The notes: generated by a model not told the origin, from the sequence alone. A DNA stretch of 64,000 nt from Clostridia bacterium (GCA_017942005.1 JAGAVJ010000003.1:37700-101699), one strand, 5' to 3'; positions 25,692-35,080 are shown, counted from the stretch's first letter. Numbers and translations are program-made.

Positions 25692-26609
25692 ATGGAACAA
25701 AATCGAAAAAAAGGAATTGCATTTGCACTGCTTGCGGCAGCGCTGTATGCAATCAACGCCCCATTTTCCAAACGCATGCTTGCGTGGATACCGCCGACAC
25801 TCATGGCAGGCTTTCTCTATATCGGTGCCGGAATCGGAATGCTGTTCATCGCCGTTTTCCGAAAATTGCGCAAGACCGAAAAAAAGGAGCTGCGTCTGAC
25901 AAAAGCAGAGCTGCCGTACACCATTGCGATGATACTGTTAGACATTGCTGCCCCGATTTGTATGCTGATCGGTCTTCGGGCGACCACCGCGTCCAATGCC
26001 TCCTTGTTAAATAATTTTGAAATTGCGGCAACCGCAATCATAGCGCTTGCCGTATTCAAAGAACAAATCAAACCCCGGCTGTGGTTTGGAATTTTGTTTA
26101 TCACCGTATCCTGCGCCATTTTGTCCTTTGAGGATATTTCCAGCTTCCATATTTCCTACGGCTCGCTTTTTGTGCTTCTTGCCGCTGTGTGCTGGGGATT
26201 TGAAAATAACTGCACGCGCAAACTGTCCTCCAAAGACCCGCTGGAGATTGTCCTGCTGAAAGGACTCTTTTCCGGTTCCGGCTCTTTGATCATCGGACTG
26301 GGCATTGGAGAACAGATCACCGTCTCGTGGAGGATTGCCGCCGCGCTGATCATCGGATTTGTCGCATACGGTCTGAGTATCTATTTTTATGTCTATGCAC
26401 AGCGTTTGCTCGGTGCGGCGCGTACCAGCGCCTACTATGCAGTTGCGCCGTTTATCGCGGCAATTTTCTCCATGGTAATATGCAAAGAGACGCTTACCGC
26501 TTCTTATTTCCTGGCGCTGCTATTCATGATCGTCGGCGCGTGGCTCTCCTCACAGGATACCCCCCTGCAATGGAAACGCATCAAAAAACGGTTTGGGCAT
26601 CAATCATAG
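25692..26609 (+). CDS. EamA/DMT-family transporter
   Basis: 305 residues with ten predicted membrane helices in two EamA repeats, the first spanning about 5-140 (AALYAINAPFSKRML ... MLIGLRATTASNASLLNN) and the second about 155-300 (VLLAAVCWGFENN ... ARTSAYYAVAPFIAAIFS). These drug/metabolite transporters move amino acids, nucleosides or other metabolites across the inner membrane; the substrate is not evident. Last gene of the unit that starts at 23788. A modular inverted-repeat element begins 22 bases after the stop. Confidence 0.88.
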   Translation: MEQNRKKGIAFALLAAALYAINAPFSKRMLAWIPPTLMAGFLYIGAGIGMLFIAVFRKLRKTEKKELRLTKAELPYTIAMILLDIAAPICMLIGLRATTASNASLLNNFEIAATAIIALAVFKEQIKPRLWFGILFITVSCAILSFEDISSFHISYGSLFVLLAAVCWGFENNCTRKLSSKDPLEIVLLKGLFSGSGSLIIGLGIGEQITVSWRIAAALIIGFVAYGLSIYFYVYAQRLLGAARTSAYYAVAPFIAAIFSMVICKETLTASYFLALLFMIVGAWLSSQDTPLQWKRIKKRFGHQS

Positions 26610-26631
26610 CTGCTTTTTCATTCTGTATTAA

Positions 26632-26849
26632 CGTGCGTTTGATCGGGCTGTTGCAAGTTTTCAACTTGCAACAGCCCCAAACTCCTTCGCAAAAACTTTC
26701 AAACAGAGGAGATCATATAGTATGGATCAAATTGAACAAATAATTTATGAAAAATGTTATTTCATATTCCCGTATAAAGTTTTTTGAAAGGGCTTCGGGG
26801 AAAACTTTTTTTCAAAAAAGTTTTCCCCGAGAATTCTATCGAACTCACG
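26632..26849. repeat. Modular inverted-repeat element, copy with swapped hairpin
   Basis: CGTGCGTTTGATC at the left and ATCGAACTCACG at the right, flanked by TGTATTAA (26624-26631) and TGTATTAC (26850-26857). The first hairpin position holds GGGCTGTTGCAAG/CTTGCAACAGCCC instead of the GAGGAGGTGC hairpin, but the normal tail AAACTCCTTCGCAAAAACTTT follows; the second hairpin is the usual GGGGAAAAC type. Confidence 0.8.
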
Positions 26850-26962
26850 TGTATTACAGACATTATCAATCAAAAACCGCACCGCCCCCGCATCCGGTGT
26901 CGAAAAAGCCGCAACTTTGATGTACGAATAGACTGGAATTTCCGGCAAAACCATGGTATACT

Positions 26963-27164
26963 AAAAGTGAGCGGCGGCATTGTGCTGCCGATACGCGGAA
27001 GAACGCCATAAATGTCCGCACCGGCAACCGGCACACACGTCGTTTGATACCACCAAAACCGCACGCAGGTCATACCCTGTACCGCGGTCTCGTCCAAAGA
27101 AAGGCACCCCCGTCATGCTGCACCGATATCCAGATCGGTCCTTTGACGGGAGTGCCTTTTCGTT
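26963..27164 (+). ncRNA. Candidate structured RNA of unknown class
   Basis: A TATACT -10 box (26957) without a convincing -35 precedes about 200 bases with no supportable ORF: a GGCGGCA/TGCTGCC hairpin, a GCGGA/TCCGC pair, and a final nested hairpin ending GTGCCTTTT (see terminator). It matches no RNA family I can recall (6S, SRP, RNase P and tmRNA hallmarks are absent). Confidence 0.3.
27100..27164 (+). terminator. Terminator-like hairpin
   Basis: AAAGGCAC-CCCGTCA pairs with TGACGGGAGTGCCTTT; an inner ACCGAT/ATCGGT pair caps it and TTTTCGTTGTTTG follows. It may also terminate convergent transcription of the CotH gene. Confidence 0.55.
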
Positions 27165-27195
27165 GTTTGTCTGTGTGCGGTTTGCGCATTCTGTC

Positions 27196-28755
27196 TCATC
27201 GCGCACGCCTTTGAAACGCATACGCATCATCAGAGTTGAAATATGCAGTCAGAAAGTCGCGGCGGGAGGTCAGCCAGTCGTGCAGATACTCGATATGCGC
27301 CTGCCAGGTCGTCAACGGTTTTTGGTCGTCTGGGATATGCCACAGGGTTTCATCCTGTATCGGCCACACTTCATAGTTGCGTGCAAAGGCTTTGGGCGCC
27401 GCTGCACGGATACGCTCCAATTCTGCAATCGTCGCATTGACATCCGGCAGAATCTCCGTCCAGCGTGCACGCACCGCATCACAGAACCATGCATTACGTG
27501 TGATTCTGCTGTACCAGAAATGCTCCTGTGCAAAACCGGTGCGCCGTCCGACATAGATACCGTCCCATGCACCGCCATCCAAGCTGATGTTGTTGCCAGC
27601 CGAAAGATCAAAGTCCCAGAACGGTCCAAACACCATTTTTTCTCCAGGCTTTTTGTGCATATAGTAGGACGACCAGCCGACATCGATATTTTTAAAGAAT
27701 TCTTCCAGCAGATATCCATCGATAAAGGAATCAAGATCAGTCAGCGCGGCAAGACGTTCTCGGTCTCCATCCTTGATGGCGTCATTTACATCCTCGATAT
27801 ACCGCACCACATAAGCGCGCTGTGCGGCATTCAGATTTGCATTCTTGATTTCAAACGGCTGCCCATCGATGCAGAACCGATCCTCCTCCTTTGCGTATTC
27901 GTCCAACTCCACAAGAAAGCCCGCGTCCTCCGCATTGGGGTCGGCAAGCGTTTCCGTTCCGATATCCACACGGTCGGCGTCATCCTCAATCTGTTCTGCC
28001 AAAAGGTACACACCGCGGTATTCCTCATTCAGATAAAGCTCTACAAACGCCGCATGGTTGTTATATCCGATGCCGGATAGGCGATTGGCAAGATCAATCG
28101 CTAAATAATTCCGCACCATGGAACGATCTGCATGGTTTGCCATTAAAATCCACTGCTTATGCTTTGCCGTGCCCAGTCCCAGCATGTTCTGACTGTGCGT
28201 GAACTTTAAACGATAGGATTTCTTCGGATATTCCCACGTGCCGTTGCCGCGCCCGCGAATCTGTGCCTCCACACCACTCATCTCATACGAGACATTGCCT
28301 GTATTGCATACGGACACAACCGCACCGATGTACTCCTCTTTGGAGAAAACATCGCGGTTTGTCGCCGTCGTAATGGTAACAATTGGCAGCTCGAGGCGGT
28401 CCACGGAAAAATTGGCGGTGACCGTCCAATCCTCCTCACCAAAAACATCCGCACGTGTCGGCTCCGTCACGCCGTCACTCCAGCCACGGAACACGTACCC
28501 CGTGCGCGGCACAGCCGTTACAGGAACCCTTACCGTTTCCCCCGGTTTTCCGTGCTGGGAACACCACCCCTCAATGGTTCCGCCGCCGGTTCTGCATATC
28601 TGATATTGAATCAGAACGGAGGCATCCGCGTCTTTTTCGCTTCTCCGTGTTTCTGTATCGGAAATTGGTTTGATGGGATCCCTTTGTGTACATGCACAAA
28701 ACCACAGCATACACAGGCATATCAGTATTCCGATACAAGCCGTCTTTTTCCGCAA
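27196..28755 (-). CDS. CotH-kinase family lipoprotein
   Basis: 519 residues. The N-terminal signal sequence ends in a Cys-rich lipobox-like WFCAC. Then comes a short bacterial repeat domain (GGTIEGWCSQHG ... GYVFRGWSDG, about 60-110), then the CotH kinase domain: IRGRGNGTWEYPKKSYRLKF (about 168-187, where the Lys binds ATP), YLNEEYRGVYLLAEQIE, and FGPFWDFDLSAGNN with metal-binding Asp residues. Bacillus CotH phosphorylates coat proteins on Ser; secreted versions in Clostridia also occur outside spores. The fold is seen directly; the substrate is not. Monocistronic, minus strand. Confidence 0.88.
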   Translation of the reverse strand: MRKKTACIGILICLCMLWFCACTQRDPIKPISDTETRRSEKDADASVLIQYQICRTGGGTIEGWCSQHGKPGETVRVPVTAVPRTGYVFRGWSDGVTEPTRADVFGEEDWTVTANFSVDRLELPIVTITTATNRDVFSKEEYIGAVVSVCNTGNVSYEMSGVEAQIRGRGNGTWEYPKKSYRLKFTHSQNMLGLGTAKHKQWILMANHADRSMVRNYLAIDLANRLSGIGYNNHAAFVELYLNEEYRGVYLLAEQIEDDADRVDIGTETLADPNAEDAGFLVELDEYAKEEDRFCIDGQPFEIKNANLNAAQRAYVVRYIEDVNDAIKDGDRERLAALTDLDSFIDGYLLEEFFKNIDVGWSSYYMHKKPGEKMVFGPFWDFDLSAGNNISLDGGAWDGIYVGRRTGFAQEHFWYSRITRNAWFCDAVRARWTEILPDVNATIAELERIRAAAPKAFARNYEVWPIQDETLWHIPDDQKPLTTWQAHIEYLHDWLTSRRDFLTAYFNSDDAYAFQRRAR

Positions 28756-28809
28756 GTTCCGTCCACCCCCTTTATGAATTTAAGGTACCGTAATCCATAG
28801 TAATATTAA

Positions 28810-29023
28810 CGTGAGTTCGATAGAATTCTCGGGGAAAACTTTTCCCCCAAAAAAGATTTTCCCCGAACCCTTTTCAAAAAACTTTATATATATAAATCAA
28901 ATCAAAACAGTACGTTTTTTTGCTTGATTTATATCTATTTTATTGGTTTCTCTGTTTAAAAGTTTTTGCGGTGGAGTTTGAGGAGGTGCTTTTTTCAAAA
29001 AGCATCTCCTCATCGAACGCACG
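28810..29023. repeat. Modular inverted-repeat element, copy 2
   Basis: CGTGAGTTCGAT to ATCGAACGCACG; hairpin B (GGGGAAAAC ... GATTTTCCCC), a central imperfect palindrome (AAATCAAATCAAAAC ... GCTTGATTTAT) and hairpin A are all present. It fills most of the gap between the CotH and serine-hydrolase genes. Confidence 0.8.
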
Positions 29024-29107
29024 TTAATCTTATTTGTATAGAAGGGGGTTGCTGCACACAGATACAGCAACCCTCAAAAAGCGCGTCGCCCCTTTTAGGC
29101 TCCGGCT

Positions 29108-30640
29108 TCAACCCAACATGCAAGCTTCACGAATTCCTGCCGCATTCCCCTCATAGGTCCACAGAAAATCCTCCGCGACCTTGCGCATTTCTACATGAAT
29201 ACGGTCGCCCTCAAACGACAGTGTGATCCAAAGCCGCCCAAAATACGCATCAATGATCTGAACGTCAAGCAGCAGTGTATGGTCATCCTGCCATGCGGCG
29301 GAAGAAGCACATTGATAGAAGTTCCCGGGACAGGGAACAGAACCGACTTCCCGCGCATATCCTTCTTCCGGGAATACGCCAAAGCGATTTTCACACATTC
29401 CAAAGGGAATACACTTTTCGCCTTGTGCGTTTTCGTATGTCAGCATGCTATTGTCGCCGAAGGTCAAAAGCATCGAGCGGATTCCCATGGGATTTTCATA
29501 AAGACAAAAGCGCACACCGTTGATTTCCGATATCAGCGGAGAGGTGCAATTTCCGCGTGCTGCCATCAGACAAAGACTGTCTGCATACGTGCGCAGCGAC
29601 TGTTGTGCCTGGGTAGCCTCTTCAAGCGGCTTTACGGTATCGCTTACCCCGGTATTGCATACCCCGGCATCACCTGCCCCGGCGACAATGATTTCAAAGA
29701 AATTGCGGATGATCGTATCCCCGGCAATATCGATTCCCTGATTGTCTCCATTATAAATAAAGACCATATCCTTTTCCGGAACTGCCACAGAAAACTGACA
29801 TCCCATACCGTTGAAAAAGAATCCGTCCCCCTGCGTCTTCCATATCTGATATCCATACCCGAATTGGTCTCTCCAATGGGTTTCGATACCCGCGGTCGGA
29901 ATCAAAGCGGAGGTTGCTTCTTTTAAAAACGATGCATCTAAAAGCTGTTCCTCACTACCATCGTCTTGCATGACTTTACCGCCATCAAGTACAAACCGGC
30001 AAATTTTCATCATATCTCTGGCGGTTGCCAGAACGGCAGAATCCCCCCAAGAATGCCCGCCGGGGCAACTGAGACAGGTTACTCCCTCGGAAACACCGAT
30101 TTTATCAAACAATTTTTTGCGCAGATACGCAATAAAACGCATTCCGGTCAGCCGTTCCACAAGTGCACACAGAATAAAGGAACCGGTACTGTCGTATGAA
30201 AACCGGCTTCCGGGAGCGGCGCTTGTCTGTGTCGCGGCAAAATAATGCCGAACACGGTCGTCTGTACGTGCTGCAAACCAGTTTTCACCGCGCTTTGGCG
30301 TACTCATCATCAGCATCTGCCGGATGGTCTGCTGTGCCATGGCGGTGTCTGCAATGCCTTTTGTCTCTTCTGGGAAATACATCCCAATCGGGTCGTCAAG
30401 CAAAAACAGTCCATCCTGTAAGGCGAATCCGACGGCAAGCGCGACCAGGCTTTTGGTTTGTGAATATTCGCGGTGCAGAAAGTTCTCATGAAATGGTGGG
30501 TAATATTTTTCAAAAAGAATCTTGCCGCCGCGTTCAATGATGATGTTATGCGTGGAAAGTCCTGCCCCCTCAAGGACGCTCAAATACGTTTCAATGGCTT
30601 TGGACGAAATTCCGCCTTGCTCCGGAGTGATCGTTTTCAT
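29108..30640 (-). CDS. Serine hydrolase (class C beta-lactamase / penicillin-binding-like)
   Basis: 510 residues from the ATG at 30640. Active-site motifs: SQTK (SxxK, about residue 71) with a YDS (YxN position, about 154). The first 330 residues are the beta-lactamase-like esterase fold; the last 150, after an Ala/Gly/Thr linker, are a beta-rich domain also found in the protein at 55330. No signal peptide. Such enzymes are esterases or D-aminopeptidases rather than true beta-lactamases in most cases. A GAGAGGAAA ribosome binding site is separated from the ATG by a GGGCTGTCGCA palindrome (30653-30686). Confidence 0.82.
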   Translation of the reverse strand: MKTITPEQGGISSKAIETYLSVLEGAGLSTHNIIIERGGKILFEKYYPPFHENFLHREYSQTKSLVALAVGFALQDGLFLLDDPIGMYFPEETKGIADTAMAQQTIRQMLMMSTPKRGENWFAARTDDRVRHYFAATQTSAAPGSRFSYDSTGSFILCALVERLTGMRFIAYLRKKLFDKIGVSEGVTCLSCPGGHSWGDSAVLATARDMMKICRFVLDGGKVMQDDGSEEQLLDASFLKEATSALIPTAGIETHWRDQFGYGYQIWKTQGDGFFFNGMGCQFSVAVPEKDMVFIYNGDNQGIDIAGDTIIRNFFEIIVAGAGDAGVCNTGVSDTVKPLEEATQAQQSLRTYADSLCLMAARGNCTSPLISEINGVRFCLYENPMGIRSMLLTFGDNSMLTYENAQGEKCIPFGMCENRFGVFPEEGYAREVGSVPCPGNFYQCASSAAWQDDHTLLLDVQIIDAYFGRLWITLSFEGDRIHVEMRKVAEDFLWTYEGNAAGIREACMLG

Positions 30641-30652
30641 AATAATCACCAT

Positions 30653-30703
30653 GGGGCTGCTGCATGTTTCCAACCTGCGACAGCCCGTATTTCCTCTCTT
30701 TGT
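30653..30703 (-). promoter_or_regulatory. Split leader of the serine hydrolase gene
   Basis: Minus strand: GAGAGGAAA (about 30698-30690), hairpin GGGCTGTCGCAGG/CATGCAGCAGCCC, then the ATG at 30640. An in-frame TTG within the hairpin could alternatively start the protein 16 residues earlier. Confidence 0.4.
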
Positions 30704-30773
30704 GGCGTTGTGACAAAGTCACAACAGATCAACGCACGGCACGCTTTTCCTGTCAATTGCCGCCGTCCTTGCC

Positions 30774-32237
30774 TTACCCTTCCAGCTTGAAGGTTGTGCC
30801 CTTCGGCGTATCGATCAGCGTAACACCGCGTGCAAGCAGCTCATTCCGGATTTCATCGGCACGCGCATAATTCTTTGCCTTCTTTGCGGCGGTGCGTTCA
30901 TCGATGGCAGCGTAAATAGAGGCAATCAACGGATCCTTCATCGCTTCGGCGCGTTCTGCCGCGGCTTCTGCTTCTGCCGCCGCCTTCTCCTGTGCAAGCG
31001 CCTCGCGCTTTTTATCTGCTGCCGCAAGCAATCCGACCCCCAGCACCGTATCAAGGGTTTGGTACAGCCACAGCTTGTCTGCATCGGATATTTTCGCCTT
31101 GATAATATCATACAGTACTGTAATTGCCATGGCGGTGTTGAGATCATTGTCCATGGCGTCTGCAAATGCATCAAGATACGGCTTGCAGGCATCCCTACTG
31201 ACATCTCCGCCGGGCTTGAGTGCGGCAATTTTGTCCGTCAGCTTGTCGTAGGACACCTTTGCATTGTCAAGCGCATCATAAGAGAACACCAGCGCCTTTC
31301 TGTAGTGGGACTGCAGGCAGAAAAACCGGTATATCAGCGGATTGTAGCCTTTTTCCTCCAAAAGAGAAACCGTCAGAAATTCTCCTTTGGACTTGGACAT
31401 CTTGCCGTCATTTGTGTTCAGGTGCAGGACATGGAACCAGTGGGTGCACCAGGGGTGACCGAGATAGGCTTCCGACTGTGCAATTTCATTGGTATGATGC
31501 GGGAACGCATTGTCAATGCCGCCGCAGTGCAGGTCAAGATATTCGCCTAAGGTATCAAGCGAAATCGCAGAGCACTCAATGTGCCAGCCGGGATAACCGA
31601 CACCCCATGGGGAATCCCACTTTAGTTCCTGATCTTCAAACTTGGATTTCGTAAACCACAGGACAAAGTCGCATTTGTTGCGCTTGTTGCTGTCTTCCTC
31701 TACGCCTTCGCGCACGCCGACCGCAAGGTCTTCCTGATTCTGCTTATTGAAAACGTAATATTCCTTCAGTTTAGAGGTATCAAAATAGATATTCCCACCC
31801 GCTTCATAGGCGTAACCGGTATCAATCAGCTTCTCAATCATTTTGATGAAGTGGTCGACATAGGAGGTCGCCGGCACAACGATTTCCGGAATTTTGATAT
31901 TCAGCTTCCTACAGTCTTCAAAAAAGGCATCGGTATAATACTGTGCGATTTCCATGACCGTCTTATGCTCACGCTTTGCGCCCTTCAGCATTTTATCCTC
32001 GCCGGTATCGCCGTCAGAGGAAAGATGCCCGACGTCCGTGATGTTCATGGCACGCGTAACGTCATATCCTGCATAACCGAGGTATTTTTCCAATACATCT
32101 TCCATAATATAGGAACGCAGATTGCCGATATGTGCAAAGTGATACACGGTCGGGCCGCAGGTGTACATGGTCACCTTGCCCGGTGTGTGCGTTACAAAAT
32201 CGTCCTTTGTATGGGTAAGCGAATTATATAGTTTCAT
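30774..32237 (-). CDS. cysS: Cysteinyl-tRNA synthetase
   Basis: 487 residues from the ATG at 32237 (MKLYNSLTHTKDDF), the usual start of the family; earlier in-frame codons lack a ribosome binding site. Class I synthetase with the HIGH-type motif CGPTVYHFAHIGNL (Cys is a zinc ligand), the second signature HCGGIDNAFPHHTNEIAQSE, and KMSKSKG. The C-terminal helical anticodon-binding domain is Ala-rich. It charges tRNA-Cys. It follows cysE by 110 bases on the same strand, the common cysE-cysS arrangement of Firmicutes. No T-box is visible in the short gap. Confidence 0.97.
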   Translation of the reverse strand: MKLYNSLTHTKDDFVTHTPGKVTMYTCGPTVYHFAHIGNLRSYIMEDVLEKYLGYAGYDVTRAMNITDVGHLSSDGDTGEDKMLKGAKREHKTVMEIAQYYTDAFFEDCRKLNIKIPEIVVPATSYVDHFIKMIEKLIDTGYAYEAGGNIYFDTSKLKEYYVFNKQNQEDLAVGVREGVEEDSNKRNKCDFVLWFTKSKFEDQELKWDSPWGVGYPGWHIECSAISLDTLGEYLDLHCGGIDNAFPHHTNEIAQSEAYLGHPWCTHWFHVLHLNTNDGKMSKSKGEFLTVSLLEEKGYNPLIYRFFCLQSHYRKALVFSYDALDNAKVSYDKLTDKIAALKPGGDVSRDACKPYLDAFADAMDNDLNTAMAITVLYDIIKAKISDADKLWLYQTLDTVLGVGLLAAADKKREALAQEKAAAEAEAAAERAEAMKDPLIASIYAAIDERTAAKKAKNYARADEIRNELLARGVTLIDTPKGTTFKLEG

Positions 32238-32347
32238 AATGATTGTTCTGTTTTCCTTTCCCGGCGTCTTTTTCCTTCTGATTTGTACAAAACAGGACGC
32301 CGATTGCCGTATGGGTTCCCCGGCTTTCTCTCCGAATGCTGTATTGA

Positions 32348-33166
32348 TTACTCCGTTTTCGCTTCCGCCTGTTTCAGACACTCGATTTCGTTTTGCAGAT
32401 GCCGCAGCTGCTCACGCAGACGGCAAAGCTCCTGCGATACAGGGTCCGGAATATGCACATGGTCAAGATTTTTATTTGCGTCGCATGCAACCTTTTCGTT
32501 TTTACAGCGTACAACACGTGCCGGAATGCCCACGGCGGTACAGTCTTCCGGAATGGCTTCCAACACAACAGCGCCGGCCGCAATTTTTGCATTGTCTCCG
32601 ATTTTAAACGGTCCCAGTACCTTCGCGCCTGCCCCAACCATCACGTTGTTGCCGAGTGTCGGATGACGCTTTCCCACATCCTTGCCGGTACCGCCCAGCG
32701 TCACGCCCTGATACAGCGTACAGTTGTCGCCGATTTCCGCAGTTTCACCAATCACAACGCCTGCGCCGTGGTCGATGAAAAAGCCCTTTCCAATCGTTGC
32801 ACCCGGGTGAATTTCAATGCCGGTCACAGCGCGCGCCGCCTGGCTGACCGCACGTGCCGCAAAGGTATGACCGTTTTGATACAGCTTATGGGAAAGCTTG
32901 TGCGCCAATACCGCGTGCAGTCCGGAATACAAAAGCAGAACTTCAATATCGCTTTTTGCGGCGGGATCGCGTTCTCTTACCACACGCACCTCGTCTCGAA
33001 TCTCCCTTGCCATGGCAGACAGCGTATAGGCGCCCGGAAGCTCGCCTGCATGGCTCTTTAAGTATTCTGCACCCCAGCGTACCGTGTTGCGGATATCCTC
33101 CGCCAAACTGATCTCCACATCAACGTCAATGGAGAACGGCTCTTTTTGTTTTTTATTTTTCGCCAT
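32348..33166 (-). CDS. cysE: Serine O-acetyltransferase
   Basis: 272 residues. The N-terminal helical domain (about 10-130) is followed by the left-handed beta-helix acyltransferase with hexapeptide repeats: GFFIDHGAGVVIGETAEIG, LYQGVTLGGTG, HPTLGNNVMVGAGAKVLGP. It makes O-acetylserine from serine and acetyl-CoA, the substrate of the cysteine synthases at 53397 and 57419. The C-terminus carries an added coiled coil (LCRLREQLRHLQNEIECL). It probably shares a transcript with cysS. Confidence 0.95.
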   Translation of the reverse strand: MAKNKKQKEPFSIDVDVEISLAEDIRNTVRWGAEYLKSHAGELPGAYTLSAMAREIRDEVRVVRERDPAAKSDIEVLLLYSGLHAVLAHKLSHKLYQNGHTFAARAVSQAARAVTGIEIHPGATIGKGFFIDHGAGVVIGETAEIGDNCTLYQGVTLGGTGKDVGKRHPTLGNNVMVGAGAKVLGPFKIGDNAKIAAGAVVLEAIPEDCTAVGIPARVVRCKNEKVACDANKNLDHVHIPDPVSQELCRLREQLRHLQNEIECLKQAEAKTE

Positions 33167-33236
33167 ATCACAGGACTCTCTTTCTAAATAGTATAACCCA
33201 AAGCCTCGCTTGCGTTATTTTGCTTTTCGCTGCGGC

Positions 33237-34136
33237 TCAATCAAAGCTGTACGGCAGCGGAATTTCCCAGATGCCGTCCTTTTCGATAAAGTGATGGGTG
33301 ACGCCGATATCCTGCATGCAGCAGCGCACATGGAAAGTCTTCCACGGACCCGTTCCGTAACCGCCTCCTGCATTGTTCGTCCACAGCCACTCTGGTGTAC
33401 ACCACAAAACGGCACGCGGCGCAATGACAAAGTAGACCGGATAATCGACGCCGTTCTGTCCATGATGCGCCGCTTCCACAAAGTCTGCATGCAGTTCCTC
33501 TTTTGGATACTTTGCAATCATTGCGTTGCCCTCCTCAACGCCCATGTCGCCAAGGAACAGAATACGCTGTCCGCAGAGCGACAGACGAATGGCAACGGAC
33601 ACATTGTTGCCCGTGTTGACGGTAATGGATTCATCCGGTTCTGTCAGGATATCAAATACCGCATCGCCAAAGTCAAAGTGGTCTCCTGCGTGAACAATGA
33701 CCTCGCGGTCAAGGAAAGCAGCGTGCAGGGCATCGTATTCCCGCATTGTATGCGCTTCAATCGGCTCGTATTTTTCCTGATATTCCGTGTGCGGGAAATT
33801 GTAATAGACATGATCAAACTGAACGGTATCCCCAAAACGTGCGACCGTTTCCAGAAATACATTGATATGATCCGAGTGCGGATGCGTCAAAAACCATCCG
33901 TCGATGTGCAGAACCGCATCGTCCGGACAACCGGCAGCGCGTCTTGCCAATGTCAAAAATCCTTCTGTATCCCCTGTCGTTCCGCCATCAATACAGAACA
34001 GCTTTCCGTCGGTGCTCCGGATCACATACCCCATCATCTGCGACGATGTACAAGGCGCCATCTGGTAGATAGCCGCACCTGTTGTGCGGATATTATCATA
34101 ATTTGCGGAAAGAATCTGTGCATTTTGAGCTGCCAT
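33237..34136 (-). CDS. MBL-fold hydrolase
   Basis: 299 residues from the ATG at 34136 (GAGAGGATGG upstream; the ATG 12 bases earlier overlaps that site). Signature THPHSDHINVF (HxHxDH, about 82-92), followed by LFLGDMGVE (Asp ligand, about 195) and EAAHHGQNGV, as in ComEC-type and lipoprotein-like MBL hydrolases. No signal peptide or membrane segment. The role is unknown; hydrolysis of a phosphodiester or lactone is typical of the fold. It has its own promoter at 34175-34203. Confidence 0.8.
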   Translation of the reverse strand: MAAQNAQILSANYDNIRTTGAAIYQMAPCTSSQMMGYVIRSTDGKLFCIDGGTTGDTEGFLTLARRAAGCPDDAVLHIDGWFLTHPHSDHINVFLETVARFGDTVQFDHVYYNFPHTEYQEKYEPIEAHTMREYDALHAAFLDREVIVHAGDHFDFGDAVFDILTEPDESITVNTGNNVSVAIRLSLCGQRILFLGDMGVEEGNAMIAKYPKEELHADFVEAAHHGQNGVDYPVYFVIAPRAVLWCTPEWLWTNNAGGGYGTGPWKTFHVRCCMQDIGVTHHFIEKDGIWEIPLPYSFD

Positions 34137-34174
34137 TTTGAAAACCATCCTCTCATTTCATCTGATATAGGATA

Positions 34175-34203
34175 AGTATAGCATAAAAGTGCAATAAAAT
34201 CAA
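34175..34203 (-). promoter_or_regulatory. Promoter for the MBL-hydrolase gene
   Basis: Minus-strand TTGATT (34203-34198), 17-base spacer, TATACT (34180-34175). Confidence 0.55.
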
Positions 34204-34256
34204 GGAGATTTTCATATTTTTTCGGCTTTTACAAAAATTTTAAAAAGCGTTTTGCC

Positions 34257-34334
34257 GGGGGATACGGGGGATACAGGGGATACGATTAGGGGCCTTTTTG
34301 AAAAAAGTCCCCTATAACCCTCAAAAACTTTTTT
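34257..34334. repeat. Short tandem repeat and hairpin-C element
   Basis: Three 9-base units GGGGGATAC, GGGGGATAC, AGGGGATAC (34257-34282), then hairpin AGGGGCCTTTTTGAAAAAAGTCCCCT (one mismatch) with tail ATAACCCTCAAAAACTTTTTT. Confidence 0.6.
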
Positions 34335-34379
34335 GGGGGTAAGGAAATCTGGCTGCGCTGTTTCGTGATTACACGACAC

Positions 34380-34408
34380 TTGACATTCCAGACTTTTTTT
34401 GATATACT
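34380..34408 (+). promoter_or_regulatory. Promoter for the HD-domain gene
   Basis: TTGACA at 34380, 17-base spacer, TATACT at 34403. Confidence 0.7.
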
Positions 34409-34489
34409 ATTTACATCATATTCAAAAATGGCACATAAGCCATGCATCAAAACAACACGATTTTTATGGAAACGAGGAGTCACAGCCAT

Positions 34490-35080
34490 ATGACTGCAAA
34501 AGAACGGTTCTACCAGATTTATACCGAAAATATCAAGCGGGAAGGCGCGGATAAGCTGCTGGATTATCTTGCCTCTCCAAACTGCGACTTTTTCACAGCG
34601 CCTGCATCCACACGGTATCACGGCGCGTATGAAGGCGGACTTTGCGAGCATTCCCTCAACGTTTACGACTGTCTTTACGATTATATGCACAGAGAACGCG
34701 TTTCGTCGCTGTATCATCTGACCTGCTCTGAGGAAAGCTGTGCGATTGTTTCCCTTCTGCACGATCTGTGCAAAATCAATGTCTACAAGCGCTCTTTCCG
34801 CAACGTCAAAAACGAGAAAGGGGTCTGGGAAAAAGTGCCAAGCTATGAGTTTGACGACGCACTTCCCTACGGTCACGGTGAAAAATCCGTATACATTCTG
34901 TCCGGCTTTCTGCGCCTGACACGGGAAGAGGCCTTTGCCATCCGCTTCCATATGGGATTTTCCTCTACAGAGGACGTCCGTCTTGTCAGTGATGCATTTG
35001 AAAAGTTCCCGCTTGCCTATGCACTGCACAATGCAGATATGGAAGCCACGCTGTTTATGGAAGGAAAACCGGCAAAGTAA
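34490..35080 (+). CDS. HD-domain phosphohydrolase
   Basis: 196 residues from the ATG at 34490, with GAGGAG 9 bases upstream. The metal-binding HD set is visible: ARYHGAYEGGLCEHSLNVY-type region with His (CEHSLNV, about 57), LLHDLCKINVY (HD pair, about 93) and a later His/Asp in FHMGFS and NADMEA. Such proteins hydrolyse nucleotides or phosphodiesters, and related phage or HDIG relatives act on dNTPs. Followed by thiN after 85 bases with an independent leader. Confidence 0.78.
   Translation: MTAKERFYQIYTENIKREGADKLLDYLASPNCDFFTAPASTRYHGAYEGGLCEHSLNVYDCLYDYMHRERVSSLYHLTCSEESCAIVSLLHDLCKINVYKRSFRNVKNEKGVWEKVPSYEFDDALPYGHGEKSVYILSGFLRLTREEAFAIRFHMGFSSTEDVRLVSDAFEKFPLAYALHNADMEATLFMEGKPAK

Noticed and set aside
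26870..27230. Short minus-strand ORFs upstream of the CotH terminator region
   Set aside because: Trp/Arg/Cys-rich shadows without ribosome binding sites, crossing a perfect hairpin.
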